Source of the DNA: Daedaleopsis sinensis
Lineage: Eukaryota; Basidiomycota; Agaricomycetes; Polyporales; Polyporaceae
Direction of reading: 5' to 3'
NCBI GenBank assembly: GCA_033807695.1
Contig: CM066300.1
Coordinates: 1,302,001 to 1,366,000, forward strand
Length of the DNA stretch: 64,000 bases
Positions 1 through 12,097 of this stretch are shown here, in pieces. The notes beneath the pieces were generated by a model. That model was not told the origin of the DNA. It saw only the letters and a program-made list of their open reading frames with translations, and did not search any database. The position numbers were made by a program, and so were the translations under genes. The first letter of the stretch is position 1. Each line of letters opens with the position of its first letter.

Positions 1-2488
1 TCGTCGTCTTCCACGGTGCACCCCCTGCATTTGCAAGGGGGGTCTAAGTAATGTAAGGGCTATGCAATACTACCAAGTCTTCATGAGTATTCCAACACAC
101 TGTGTGTGTTGCATACATATGCAAAAGTACACAATGGTTGTGCAGTTTCACTGATGTCCCTGCAGCACAATTAAGCAACCACAAAGATCACAATGGGCCT
201 CGGCCGCCTTTGCTCAACCGGTCTTCATAGTCAGTGTGGTGTCGTCACGGTGGGTATGCTGACAAAAGTGTCTCACTGGTCCTGGTGACATCTAACATGT
301 GCAATAGTAGTGAGTGGATAAGACATGTGAGTAAAGAGCATACTCACCTTTGATACCAAGGCAGAGGGACAGTCTATTTACACTCAGAGTCCACCACTGA
401 TTGAACGCGGCAAGGTGTACTAATATTGATATAGCGAATCTGAGTCAGTGCTGAGATTGTCGGAAAATCAGTGTAGGACTGTGAAGAAACTGCACAGCAC
501 ATACAGTGGTAAAAGCAGTCTAACAAGAAGTTATGTACAACATCAGTCGTGGTCATTGCAAGGAGTCAGGATAGTGGGCGGAGAAGGCAGACATGTGTCC
601 ACCCATCCGAATACCTCTGCGCTTATGAGACCCTTGTAATGCTCATTGATATCTTATCAGGGAGGGAGGATACTTATCAGGATCTTATCAGAGTGATGAG
701 TGCCATTATGAGTGCCTCCATAAGGTATGTTCACATGTTATAAAAGGTGATAAGGTGATGCTTGTCACTCATAGCGGACTAATAAGACCCCCGGCAGACT
801 CATAAGCAACCTGCTAGAGTGATGATAAGCTAGTTATAAGCTACTTGTAAGGTGTGGGATCTTATGAGCTGCCGAAATTGTTTGCGACATCCGCCATCAG
901 ATATATTTGTCAGCTGGGTTTACTGACATATGGGGTGAAGGAGGTGGCATTGTACACACGAGGTGGAGGAAGAACAAGTACCATAGGGCATCTACATAAC
1001 AAGCAAGCGATCTCACAAGCTCAGCCGCCTTGAACGTGACCTCCCTTGATGCTCCCTGGTTCACTGTTACACCTATTATAGACTAGTGACTTATTTTACA
1101 TGGGTTCACGAGGTACTTATAATAGCAAGGTCCTCCGGGCACACCTCGACTACAACCACAATCAAACAGCTTGACAACTTCATGCACGCCGCACGCAACA
1201 ATGTTCTTCATCACCAGATAAGTACAGATCTAAAGGGCGCATCAGTTGGACTGCGGTCCTCCTTCATATGCATAGGGCAATGTGCAGCATTGCAACATTG
1301 GTAGCACTAAACATCTCCATTCTGAGTATAAAAGGACTAAGGCATGAGCAGTGGTCAACCAGATGTATATGGATCTAGATGGGCGTGCACTGCTGTCCTC
1401 CTTAATACACGCAAGGCAATGTGCAGTGCCACCAGATGCTGGCAGAATGATGTATCACAGTCTCTTACTAGAACTAAACCGTAATCCATGTATGACTCTA
1501 ACTAGAGTACTATGTGATGTATCACTGTACTGTACTTAGAGCACCTAGCGCCACTAGCTACATCCACCTATAATATTGTTTATGGCAGGTTGCGTGCTGC
1601 TTGATTTGGCACATTAATAATGACATCACGCTTGAACTGATATTTATTCAGACTCCGCCCGTTGAGATTTCCACAGTGCGCGCAGGAATCAGCACATATG
1701 CCCGCACGTGAGACTATGCATAAGTATACGATGCGCGCGCTGCGTGCACGCCATGCGCATCCGGTGCGCGCGCCACGCTCTTGCAGAGATCTGGCTTTTG
1801 GAGGTCCTACACAAGCCTCTTACTACTGCTGCAGCCTATAGCTGGTGCATGGCAGATGCCGCCGGCAGGCCTGGTACCCAGCCTTAGTCAATGTTTGATG
1901 TGCTGTGCTTGAAGGATAGCTTCTCTGTTAGCACATTGAGTAATAGAAGTGGTAGGGTGATCGGCTCTAGTCCCTAGATAGTCGTGTGATGGTCGCGCGG
2001 ATGTAATAGCAACATTGAATATCAGGTAGCGCTCATTGGGGAAGACATAAATTACTGAAATACTCGCTCCACTTTTCGTTCAGGCCCAATAAGATCACAT
2101 AGCTAGTCGCTGTGTAGCATAATTCAATAGATCAGGGTGTTTTCTTGTGCATCCGGGGACTTGAGGTAAATCTCATCGAGGCGGGTCCTGAGACTTGTGT
2201 GCAGTCCTATAGCAAAGGTGTCAGCCCATTCAGTAACAATTCTCATTTTAGCTGTCCAATATGATTGACTAACGACCATTCTAGCGGCCAAATCTGACTC
2301 GATCGAGCCCCACTTAGGCACATGTTCGCGTTCCGATCGAGATCAATATACGCTTACAAGGAATACCCTCCGGGCTCGTTTGTCGATACTATTAAGCTAT
2401 CAACCTCTCGCAATCAATAGCACATCTGCGTGGTCAGATCCACCTTACAGGAACCGTTCTGGCAGACCGATCGAGCTTAACATTCGCT
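1..2488. other. Region without a recognised gene
   Basis: Only short open frames occur here and none resembles a protein I know. About 620-870 holds a cluster of CTTATCAG/CTCATAAG-like words on both strands. Around 1725-1775 there is a stretch of alternating purine-pyrimidine dominated by GCGC/TGCG. Around 1220-1440 two diverged segments share a GTCCTCCTT...GGCAATGTGCAG core about 150 bp apart. I see no tRNA or rRNA. Confidence 0.5.
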
Positions 2489-2719
2489 CATCCGGGCAGT
2501 TGGATCCGGCGTGACAAGGCACCATTGTAGAGGCCGGATTGAGGTCAACGGTATCGCATCCGGGCGGTCGGATCCGGTGTAACAAGGCACCATTGTAGAG
2601 GCCGGATCGAGTTTGTCGTTTCCATATCCGCACGGTTAGATCCAGTGTAACAAGGCGGCACTCTAGAGGTAGGATCGAACCACGCGGTTTTCGTATCCGG
2701 GCGGTCAGATCCAATCCGG
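2489..2719. repeat. 68-bp tandem repeat, about 3.3 copies
   Basis: Units begin near 2489, 2557, 2625 and 2694 with variants of CATCCGGGCGGTCGGATCC followed by GTGTAACAAGGCACC. The period is 68 bp (once 69) and the copies have diverged by several substitutions. The same GGATCCG words recur in the 284-bp repeat downstream and in the ends of the hAT-like element at 50720-51518, so this may be debris of a DNA-transposon end. No coding function is suggested. Confidence 0.8.
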
Positions 2720-3034
2720 CTTGTTCATTCCTGCAAAAGAAATACCTTTATAGCCACTGCCAGGGTTAAACCGCCACATTGCAGTCATTAAAGAGTGATA
2801 CCCATATCAATCTTCCGACTAGGCTAGTAGGCTGTGTTCTAGTATACAAGGTTGTAGGTATAAGTGCCAATCCCAAGTCACGAGATTATAACCACTTTCT
2901 GCATTCCACGCCTCTATGTAGGTTAAACCACTGATATTTGCTGCACGTATTTGTGTCTAGAGGTATTGTTGCGTCACATGTTGTTGTTGTCAGTCAGATC
3001 CAATAAACAGTGTACCCGCTTTTGTACATGGATC

Positions 3035-3625
3035 GAGACAGACACAATACACATATGCGCGGTTCGACCGAGATACATGTGTGCCCATTATTACTATACA
3101 ATCCAGCGTTCCACGGTGCCGTAGTTGCATTCCGATCGGACCGGCCAAGGTACACACTTCGGCGGCTCCATCGGGCCAGTGTAGAGTACATTTATGTGTT
3201 TGGATCCGAGGCCCAGTATGCACACATGAGCAGCTGGATCCATAAGACAGCCGAGGGAGGTTGGACGGGTGCTCATTGAGAGACAGCACGGTGGAGAGAA
3301 GTCCGACGGCTGCTCGTGCAGGCAGAAACAATGCCCATATGCGCGACTCGATCCGCATACATGTGTACCCATTAATACTATCCGATCCAGCTTCCCATTG
3401 GGCCATAGTCGCATTCTGATCGGACCGGCCAAGGTACACGCTTTGGCGGCTCGATTGGGCTAGTGTAGAGTACATTTATGTATTCAGATCCGAGGCCCAG
3501 TATGCACACATAAGCAGCTAGATCTAGAGACATCTTGACGGAGAGAAGCCAGACGGCTGCTCGCTCATCCGAGAGACAGCACGACGGAGGGAAGTCCGAC
3601 GGCTGCTCATCCGGATACAATAGAA
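3035..3625. repeat. 284-bp tandem duplication
   Basis: The segment from about 3035 is repeated from about 3319 with a constant 284-bp offset (for example GCATTCCGATCGGACC at 3127 and its near copy at 3411). A shorter third piece, AGTCCGACGGCTGCTC, recurs near 3593. Open frames on both strands here are products of the repeated sequence and look non-coding. Confidence 0.8.
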
Positions 3626-3717
3626 ATGGCACAGCGGAAGGATCCAGATCTGGAAAATATAATAACTATCTAGATAGACTAAGTACAGTTCCATAGCCAG
3701 ATACTTGTATCATACTA

Positions 3718-5010
3718 CTACAGGTACAGATCGTCGTCGTCGTCAACCGGGGGTTCCCATCTAGATGCGGTGGACATCACCAGCCAGTCATTATAGTTCA
3801 TCCACTCCCGCCGGCTCAGATTTGGCTCAATGTCCCCAAATTCCCTTGTTTCAGCTACCGACGCTGGTCCACGAGGGGTAGTCGCCCGCGGTCTCGACCC
3901 GGATGCTATTGGGGGGGGCAACGGGGTGCTGGGCATTTGCGTGCGAGATCCGGGCGGGACAACCGGAGATGGTGCGGTAGACCTACGTGCACGAGATCCT
4001 GAAGCTGAGACTGGGGTGGGTGTGTCAGACCTGAGCTCCCGAGATCCGGAAGCAGTGAGAGAAGTCATCCCAGGTGTGCGGGTAGGAGAGGGGGAGTGCG
4101 ATGGCGAGGACAGGAACAGCGGGGTGCGCTGGCGACAAGGTGTGTGTGCTGGCGGCTCTGTCGACATAACCGCATCAATGCGTTGCCCAAAGCCGGTTGG
4201 CACTCGGAAAGGCGAGCCCGGCGGGTCGCGCGGTTCTGCGGTAGGTGGCGCGGGGATGTGGAAAGGCGGTCGCGGGGCATTGCACGGGACAGTCGGGGAT
4301 GCGGTGGGGACTTGAAAAGGCGAGCCCGGCATGTCGCGCAGTTCTGCGGTAGGCGGCACGGGCACGCGGAAAGGGGCCCCGGGTGGGTCGCGCGGGATTG
4401 TGGGGGGCCTGGCGGGGACTCGGAAAGGAGAGCCCGGTGGGTCGCGCGGGACAGCGCGAGGTGCAGTGGGCACGCGCAAAGGAGAACCGGGTGGGTCGCG
4501 CGGGACAGCGCGGGGTGCAGCGGGGACTCGGAAGGGGGAGCCCGGTGGGTCGCGCGGCATCGTGGCGGGCGCGGCGGGCATGTGGAACGGGGAGGTAGAC
4601 GACTCACCCGGGGTCCATCCTCGCGGCGATGATCCCGTCTGAGAGCTCACATCGACTGCTCGGTCGCGTCCCGGTATCATGAACCTCACCCTTGCAGTTC
4701 GGTTCGACGCAGACTCTTGCGACATTGGTTGGCTCCGGGAAGAGCTCACAAAACCCAGCTTGCTTTGGATGACGCGCGCCGGAGGTTGCGGGTGGGGACT
4801 TTGTTCCACCGCATTGCCGTGGAACACCGCTCGCGCAAGCCACAGGGCCATCTCAAATGGTGAGGGCAAGGATGACAATCCCCTCTCCGAGGGCCCTTCC
4901 GAAGCAGGCCCCCGGTTAGTGGCTGGGGTGGACTCAGTTGCAACGCGTCCTTGGGAGCTGTCATCCTCGCCGTCCTCGTCGCTGTCTTCGGCAAGACGGC
5001 GGAAAGACAT
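3718..5010 (-). CDS. Disordered proline-rich repeat protein, function unknown
   Basis: A 430-residue single-exon frame starting MSFRRLAEDSDEDGED. The N-terminus is acidic. Residues about 130-270 hold seven or more copies of an approximately 18-residue unit around PRDPPGSPFRVP, encoded by a diverged 54-bp minisatellite. The rest is rich in Ser, Thr, Pro and Arg and ends in an acidic DDDDDLYL tail. I see no enzyme domain, signal peptide or membrane segment, and the composition predicts intrinsic disorder. It lies about 490 bp downstream of the Plavaka transposase on the same strand, so it could be an accessory frame of that element or an unrelated host gene. I do not recognise the family. The many frames opposite the repeat are shadows. 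Confidence 0.55.
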   Translation of the reverse strand: MSFRRLAEDSDEDGEDDSSQGRVATESTPATNRGPASEGPSERGLSSLPSPFEMALWLARAVFHGNAVEQSPHPQPPARVIQSKLGFVSSSRSQPMSQESASNRTARVRFMIPGRDRAVDVSSQTGSSPRGWTPGESSTSPFHMPAAPATMPRDPPGSPFRVPAAPRAVPRDPPGSPLRVPTAPRAVPRDPPGSPFRVPARPPTIPRDPPGAPFRVPVPPTAELRDMPGSPFQVPTASPTVPCNAPRPPFHIPAPPTAEPRDPPGSPFRVPTGFGQRIDAVMSTEPPAHTPCRQRTPLFLSSPSHSPSPTRTPGMTSLTASGSRELRSDTPTPVSASGSRARRSTAPSPVVPPGSRTQMPSTPLPPPIASGSRPRATTPRGPASVAETREFGDIEPNLSRREWMNYNDWLVMSTASRWEPPVDDDDDLYL

Positions 5011-5500
5011 TTTCTGTCAAAGGGTCAGTGAACCGGTTGAGGGCAGCAATAGGAATGACAATAGTACCCTTGGAGACATGGGTGTGGAATACCGGATTTC
5101 GCTGGCTTGCTGAGAGGTGAGAGCCTGAGTGGTGGCACGGCGAGACAGTCGAGTAAGAGAGACAGCAAGAGAGACCCACCGGGAAATCCCAGGGCAGTTG
5201 AGCCACCAATACCACAGAAGCCTTTGAATACAATGCCAGCACCACGTCTGTCAAACTCAACTCTCATTTGGCAAGTCAGAATGCAGGTGTTTCCCCATGT
5301 GGTAGGCTTAGCGCCTGGTGCCGTATCTGGCCCGCGCCTTCTCTGTCATTCGGCACAGTGTATCCGAGGCCCGGATACCCCGGATAGTCCAACCTCTTGA
5401 CGTTTCCGGATGACTGCGGCCCCGGGTGAAACACGTCGTTTCACGTAGGGAGTGTCGGGGGTGAGCAGGACATGGTCCTCCACCGTAGCTTGGAGATCTG

Positions 5501-7957
5501 TCATGAGCCCGTCGAGAGCGATGTCGAAGTCTTAAGTCGTCGCGATGTCGGTGTGGTCCCGGGCCCCAAGCCGTGATGCGAGTGCTGCTTCGAAGTGCAC
5601 GGAACATATGAGTGATTGTGGCGGTGTATGCCTTCGAGAATGGCGTGTTGTCGCTGCTTTTGGGCAATCTGGTAGGCGTATGTGATCCGGTTGGTGCGCG
5701 AGAAGTACTGTTTGGCATGTCTATGTTCGAGCTCGCCCTGTGGAAACAGTACAGGTCAGTAAGCCTGAGAGCAGTGAGAATCTGACACATCGAGTACATA
5801 CCACTTGAGTACTGAAGTTGTCAGCCGGCCCAAGGCACCTGATGTTTTCTACATAGTTGCCTAGGCAATGGTACTTGTATGTGTTCGTCACATTGAATGG
5901 CACGTCCTTGGGACCGCTCTTGACGTTGACGTTCGGTTCTGGCCCCTCAGGCTGGGTCCAGGGCTGCTTCTTGCTCTCACGCCGGGCACGGGCTTGGGTC
6001 TCCTTTGGAAGCTAGCTTAGCGAGGGCGTGCCAGTTTGCCAGCTCAAATAGCATGTCAGCAACATTTTGATTGTCTTCCAAAGGCAGCAGGCCCTCGTAG
6101 GCAGGCATGATGGTCTTCATAACATAAATTTATGTAATCAGTCTTGGTGCCTAGTATGTCAGACGTACCTGTAAGAAGGCCTCATAGTCGCGTGCTGCAA
6201 GCTTTTTTCAGGACAAGATGTCATCCCAGAAACGGCGGATCCTGTCACGGCCAAACATGGGCATGAGGCGCATGCAGGACATTCTTGATGAGTAACCAAG
6301 TCTCAGTGCGACAACAACACTGATGCTTACCAACAATCAAATTCCACAATTGTCCCTGGGCCTTCGGCTGCCAGGAGCCACATGAGATGGTTGAACACGC
6401 CGCGCCAGACACTGAGTTTGAACTTGTGCATCAGGTCAGGCGCAAACAGGCCGTAACAATTGACACCAAACTAGGATAACCTCTCCGAGAACGTGTTCTT
6501 TGAAGTAGCAGTTAGTACAAGGAATTATATGTAACGAAAGCAGCACACACTTGAATTGAATTAAGGGAACGGTCTTGGAGCAGGTTCTTGACGTGTTTGC
6601 TGGCAATTGAGTGCCCCTTGACGTGTTTGCTGGCAATTGAGTGCCCCTTGAAGACGAACACGCACACTTGCTTGATGTCATTCTGCAGCTGCGGGGTATC
6701 TACGCATTTGTTCGCGTGTCGGCGGTCATCGAGCTTAGTACCAGCTCCCGAGACTTGGTCAGCCTTGATATAGCACCTTGGACACAGGCACTTGGCCAAA
6801 GGGCGAAGGGCCAGCGCGAGCATTCTGCGAGACGAGTCAGATGATGGGCATGAACGTGAGCGAGAGACATGTTGAAGCGTAGAATGATTTGAAGGCATCA
6901 CCAAGCTGTGCACATATAATGATATGGTCAGTGTATGGTCATCGGGGTGTTCGCTCGCACATACCTCCGGAATATATGCGAGATGTTGGGCCGCAAACTC
7001 TGTCGGGCTCTGCGCACGTACTTTGACAAATTGCCAAAGTAGAGATATATTGGCCAGAGCGACACTGACCCGAAGCTGGATAAGTGGGTGGAGTCGGACC
7101 AGAACAACAGAGGGAGGACAACATATTCGACTGTTGCATCGTCCATGGCCAGTCGCGGTTGTTTCCGCAGCTTCGTTTCCTCAGCGAGGACTTTGTCAGT
7201 GTTGTAAAAGTTTGTATAGACACAGATCGGATCAGGAGGAGGGGTCTCGACGTACAGGGGGGCGGGAGACGAATCACATGCAGCATCTTGCTCATTGATG
7301 ATGTGGTGGGAAGGGTCAGGAACACTGGGTGTGGGTGGATTCCAGAAGAGCTGATGTCCTACCCAATGGTAGGTGTCTTTGAATCGAGACACGGGGTCGG
7401 AGACGACCCCCTTGATGACATCGGTGAGATGCCGATAGACAATGCCCGAAACAGAGTACATAGGTGTGTCAGCCTCAATCTTGGTTTTACAGTCTTCGGA
7501 ACATCGACCGATGTCTTGATCCAGCCGTCTTTGCCGGAGGACAGGCCATCTGCTGGGGGTATGGTTGTCGAGGAGCTCCTCAGCTTTGCGAGCTGAGAAG
7601 CCATGAAGGTCGTCCAGTGACACCAGGAGCGGTGTCACTCGTACCCTTGAGCCCCGGAGCAGTGAGATCGAGATTCTTGAGGGGCAATTCCAGAGGATCA
7701 CAGTGAGGCAGGTCGCCAAAGTAACACTGCCACATCCCGTATCCATCTTTGGGGAGGTCCCACTCGCTCTCACTGTCCTCGGCACAGATGTCTTCTTTGG
7801 CTGGTTCTTGAAGTGGAGGGGAAGAAGGAAGCAAAGGTGGGGTCGGAGATGGGACATTTGCGATTTGGAATGGGAGAGCAGACCTCACCCCAGAGGGGAA
7901 GAAATCATTCCAACTCTTCGGAACACGGACCTTGCGCCCTGTGCGGGTTGTCGCCAC
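5501..7957 (-). pseudogene. Plavaka-family transposase, decayed
   Basis: Read on the minus strand this matches the Agaricomycete Plavaka transposase from end to end. The start near 7957 encodes RTGRKVRVPKSWNDF. The central block at about 6928-7600 carries LPLLFWSDSTHLSSFG and SVSLWPIYLYFGNLSKY. Next come the cysteine pair CLCPRCYIKADQV (about 6780), APDLMHKFKLSVW (about 6430) and MFGRDRIRRFW (about 6240). The C-terminal blocks are LLFELANWHALAKL (about 6050), KYHCLGNYVENIRCLGP (about 5850) and ELEHRHAKQYFSRTN (about 5700). Introns separate several blocks. An in-frame TGA at about 6205-6207 interrupts the block before KKLAARDYEAF, frame changes occur near 7600 and 5970, and ten residues are duplicated. 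It is therefore probably inactive. Plavaka elements are cut-and-paste DNA transposons of fungi. Confidence 0.8.
6590..6649. repeat. Perfect 30-bp in-frame tandem duplication
   Basis: Two identical 30-bp copies lie head to tail inside the Plavaka transposase frame and duplicate the ten residues HSIASKHVKG. The copies are exact, so the duplication is recent relative to the other damage in the gene. Confidence 0.9.
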
Positions 7958-8418
7958 AGGAGGAGGACTTATGGCACGAGGGATGGGGTCGACAAGGACG
8001 GGAGATGGGACATGTTCTAACTCGACAGCAACACGAACCTGAGGGAGCTGTTAGCTCTATGCCATGAGAAGAACATACTCAGAACTCACCTCGTCTTGTC
8101 TGGCCGAGAGACTTGCAAAGCCTGCGAGGGGATGGAATTTGCGTGGAGTTCATTGATACCGGACGAATCCCGGACGAGTTCTTATGTAAATATCATGTGT
8201 TGTAGTATCTGTAGGGAACATATGAGTACCTGAAGAATCCCAAAGAGATTCTACTGGTGGCCCATATGCATGATCATATACATATGATTGTACTTCAAAG
8301 TAAGTAATTAATGATGCGCGGTCACAAATGTCGGCTCTGACGCCTCCACGTACCGCGCGACACGACTTGTCCTCAATCCTCCTTCTGGGCCTCCTCATCC
8401 TTTCTAGCTGCTTGCACA
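7958..8418. promoter_or_regulatory. Divergent intergenic region between two transposase genes
   Basis: About 460 bp separate the start of the minus-strand Plavaka frame from the likely start of the plus-strand Tnp2 frame. The part from about 8160 to 8330 is AT-richer than its surroundings. The region must hold both promoters if both genes were expressed. I found no clear TATA element or terminal inverted repeats, so the boundary between the two elements is not resolved. Confidence 0.35.
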
Positions 8419-11400
8419 ATGCCCCCTCGTCCTCGCTGGCAGGCTCCGACTCGCTGCAATTGTGCTTGCAAGTGCTCGAAGAAACCTCTCGGGTACGACA
8501 TTGTCAGTCAGCAAACCGTGTGGCCGATCGAGCTGCTGCCGCCGCTTCCCAACTCACTGCTTCTTCAGCCAGAGTTCCTGGAGATCTGCTACCGCTGGAC
8601 ATTCATGCTGGAGATGGAGCCCTTGATGAAGATGGTCCCAGGATGCACTCGCTAGAGCCTGGTACGCCGCTATATTCTCCTGAACCGTCCCCTGCCCGAA
8701 ACAAGTTGGCCACACCTCCTCTACCGTATGATATGTCTGGCACCCCGGGTGCCTCCTCAGATGACGATAGCGGACATATGCAAGAGCTCCGGATCCCAAC
8801 GGGGTCTTCACAGCAAGCCGGTTTGCCTTGGGCACGCTCGAGCTCGATCTCCTCGGACTCTAGTGAGGAAGATGATCGACGGCCACTCCTGCTGGATTAC
8901 ACTATCGAGTCTGACGATGCTATGCTGGTGCCGGCCTTCGAGGAGCACCCTGCTGTCCGCCTTGCATATCTTCACGCGGTTATCGACAATGTCTTCAATC
9001 ACCACACGGTTCTTCATTCCAAGGAACGACTGAATGGAGAGCTCAGTTTGATCCATTTGTGTCTCCCTGGTGGGCTCCCTCAAGATCCCCAACCCCCTGC
9101 ACGTTCACTAGTCACAGCACGAAAGTGTTTGGGTCTCAACATCGACGACTTCATCCAGCTCCGGGCGGTCTGTACTGCGTGTTTCAAATATTACTCAGAC
9201 TCAGATATCAACGCCCTCCCATCTCCAAACTGTACGGTAGCTCGATGCAAGGGTCTAGTCTACCAAGAGGTCACACTCAAGCGCACCTCTGGAAGGTCTG
9301 AGGCTTCTGACTGTCAACTGAAGCGACAGCCCATCAAGCTCGTGCCTTACTGCCCACTGCTGAAGGCTCTTCCTCGCTTTTTCCTGCGTGACGAGTTCAT
9401 CAACGACCTTGACACTTCTACTGGTACTTCTGAGTCTGAGACGACAGACATGGATGAGGACAAGCATCTTTACCACATTCAAGATGCTCAGGCCTACCGG
9501 TCGACGAAGCTGGACCATGCGCGGACTCACTTGCCTGATGGGACCGTCGAAGATATCAAGATGGGCTCTGGACCTCTTCGCACGCTGAGATCTGTACCAT
9601 TCGGCTTGAGCATGACCATCAACATCGATTGGTTCGTAATACGTATAGTTGGTGTTCTAATCTCATAATATATGACTGTGGTGATCGATAGGTTTGGAGT
9701 TACGAAAGGAAGACCGCACTCCGTCGGCGCTGTCTACCTGACATTCAACGGACTCCATCGTTCAGTTCGCTACCTCCAACGCAACGTTCACCTTGTCACA
9801 GTAATCCCCGGACCACAGGAGCCAAGCTTGGAGCAGCTAAACTACATATTAGAACCACTCACTGACGAGCTGCGGATCTTATATAATGGTACACAGTCAT
9901 TTAATGACAGACTACTTCTGTCAACTCCGAGGTCATCGGTATAGGTGTCCTCCTTTGGGTTGTGCACCGTCCTCGAGCGGTTGAAACCCACGGTGCAATA
10001 GAATGTCACGTTAGCGACACTCCGGCATCGAGCAAGCTCAAGGGAAGCGCATCACATAGTCACAAGACACATATATGTGCGTATTGCCACATCGTGCATG
10101 AAGATCTCAACTGTCCTACAGCATACAACGTCGACAGTAAGTGCATTTTGAGAGTATTGCATGCATGGTTATATAGGACAGATTTCGTCCTTCGGGATGA
10201 CTGGGAGATGCTCGCCCATTCCTTCGAGGCAAAGGCACACACTTCAAAAGCAGCCCGAAAGAAACACCTTGACAAGACCGGCAAGCGATATTCGGTGATG
10301 GACGAGCTCCCGGGATGGCTGCCTGTGTCAACATTGGCAGTGGACTTTATGCACAACTTCTACGGTATCGCATCTGATCAATTGATATTGTTATCATATT
10401 CACCTTACTCTTACAGGAATTGGGTCGCATATGTTCACCGAAATTCTCATCGGGGGCTATCTGCTCAATGCCGAGGAGTGGCGACTGCAGGCTGTTGTGA
10501 ATTTAATCCGGTGGCCATTGGGAATAGGCCGTCTGCCATCCAATGTGCGCGAGCATCCACTGCTTCTCTGCTGTGATGTGTGCACCTTACTTATATCATC
10601 ACAGCTTGGCGAGAACCGTGGTCTTCCGAAGGCTGACCAGTGGCGGCGCTGGGTCAATATCCAGTGCACTGTTCTCTGGTTTGTATGGCGGAATCAAAAC
10701 GACAGGATCCGAGAGCACCCCACCGAAGTCCCTCAAAATGCGAAAAAGAAGCCGGAGTTCGTGCGGAATCTGGTACAGATCTATCGACTCTTTCTATACG
10801 CCTCCCTGGCCGAACACATTCTTGCCTCCAAGAGCATCACTGATGATGAGGTAAACCGCGGGCATCGTTTTCTCAGGCTCTGTTGTCAAGAGATGGTACA
10901 CCTAGGTATCCACATGGTTCCCAACTACCATTACGCCATGCACTACCCACAATTCTTCTGTCTCTTCGGGCCTGTCTACGCCTGGTGGCTGTTCGCTCAC
11001 GAGCGCTTTAACGGCGAGCTCGAGAAGGTCAAGTTGAACGGCCATGCAAACGGTGAAATGGAACGTTCGATCATGCGGAATTGGATTGCGAAGCATCGGC
11101 TGTTCGAGCTTGTAGGCCCTGCCAGTGGCTGCACGTCCCGCGCGCGAATGTTTGACAATCACGAGACTAATTACTTATATATCTAGATATCTTCGCTTCC
11201 TCCCGATGCCACAGAAGACGAGCGCGATCTGCTCAACAAGATCTGCACCGAGCAAGGTGCCACACGCGGGACCCTGCGTACTCAGCTTGCCGCCTTTGCA
11301 CAGGGTAGCTCAACCATCATCAAACCGAAGCGTGTCAAGAAGTTCACGGACGTTCGCAAACTTCCTCACCCATCTATCTATAGTCTTCTACTCTCGCACG

Positions 11401-12079
11401 TCCGCTCAGCTTATCCTGACCTCGACGTCGGCCACGACTTCTCACACACTCCTCATGACACGATCTTCGTCGTGCAGCGGTCTGCCAAGCTCCTGCCCTT
11501 CATCTCCAAGGATGGGCTACGCTTTGGTTCCACAGCTGACACGCGCACACAGGCAGACTCATTCGCATGTGTCGACTTCAGCGATGGGCGCATCCCCTGC
11601 CATTTGATATACCACTTCGAGGTTCACATTCAAGGGAAGCAGCCGCTGATGTGTTCGGTTGTCAGGCGCATGCTTGTAGATGAGCACATCCCTGCTTTTC
11701 CGTGGTCACTATAGTATGTTCTAATGATATCTATCAAATTCATTAACCCAGCATCATGCTCTCCCATCAGTGCAACTGATCTCAGGACGTATACTGTATA
11801 CGCCGACCAATACCACGATATGCAAGTCATCGCGACCACACAACTCTCAGCTGCGGTCGCCATCATTCCGGTGACATCCCATCGCTTAGGTGATGTGCAG
11901 CCTTTATGGATTGTTCATTCGTTCGACCGTGTGAGTCGACCACAACTTGGACACTGAGTACCAAGATAGCACTGACAGTTTCATTCTATATGTTACAGAC
12001 GGGAATGGAGCCCGAGGATACCTGGCTCGATCAGCTCGAGGAAGAGCTTGCACAAGAAGCGGAGGAGACATCAACATAG
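8419..12079 (+). CDS. Tnp2-type (CACTA/EnSpm-like) transposase
   Basis: A multi-exon gene matching the Agaricomycete Tnp2 transposase family. The N-terminus from 8419 has a Cys-rich start (CNCACKCSK). Later blocks are FFLRDEF (about 9380), GLSMTINIDW, VTVIPGPQEPSLEQLNY, HVSDTPASSKLKG with CAYCHI, LPGWLPVSTLAVDFMHNFYG, GLPKADQWRRW, FGPVYAWWLFAHERFNGEL and MERSIMRNWI. The last exon ends GMEPEDTWLDQLEEEL with the stop at 12077-12079. Introns that restore the frame lie at about 9631-9690, 9894-9944, 10139-10180, 10366-10416, 10543-10602 and 11113-11187. The N-terminal frame shifts once near 8510-8530; an alternative start at 8328 reads the downstream frame but lacks the Cys motif. Apart from that shift the gene looks coherent. 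The 18-bp gap to the convergent gene suggests one transposable unit. Confidence 0.8.
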
Positions 12080-12097
12080 GTTCAGGACACTACAACA

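Noticed and set aside
2489..3625. Possible CRISPR-like array
   Set aside because: The 68-bp and 284-bp units are contiguous tandem copies without unique spacers, and the DNA is eukaryotic.
4065..4642. Several long frames opposite or shifted from the proline-rich gene
   Set aside because: The 54-bp period keeps all frames open; only the 3718-5010 minus frame has extended start, acidic ends and reasonable composition.
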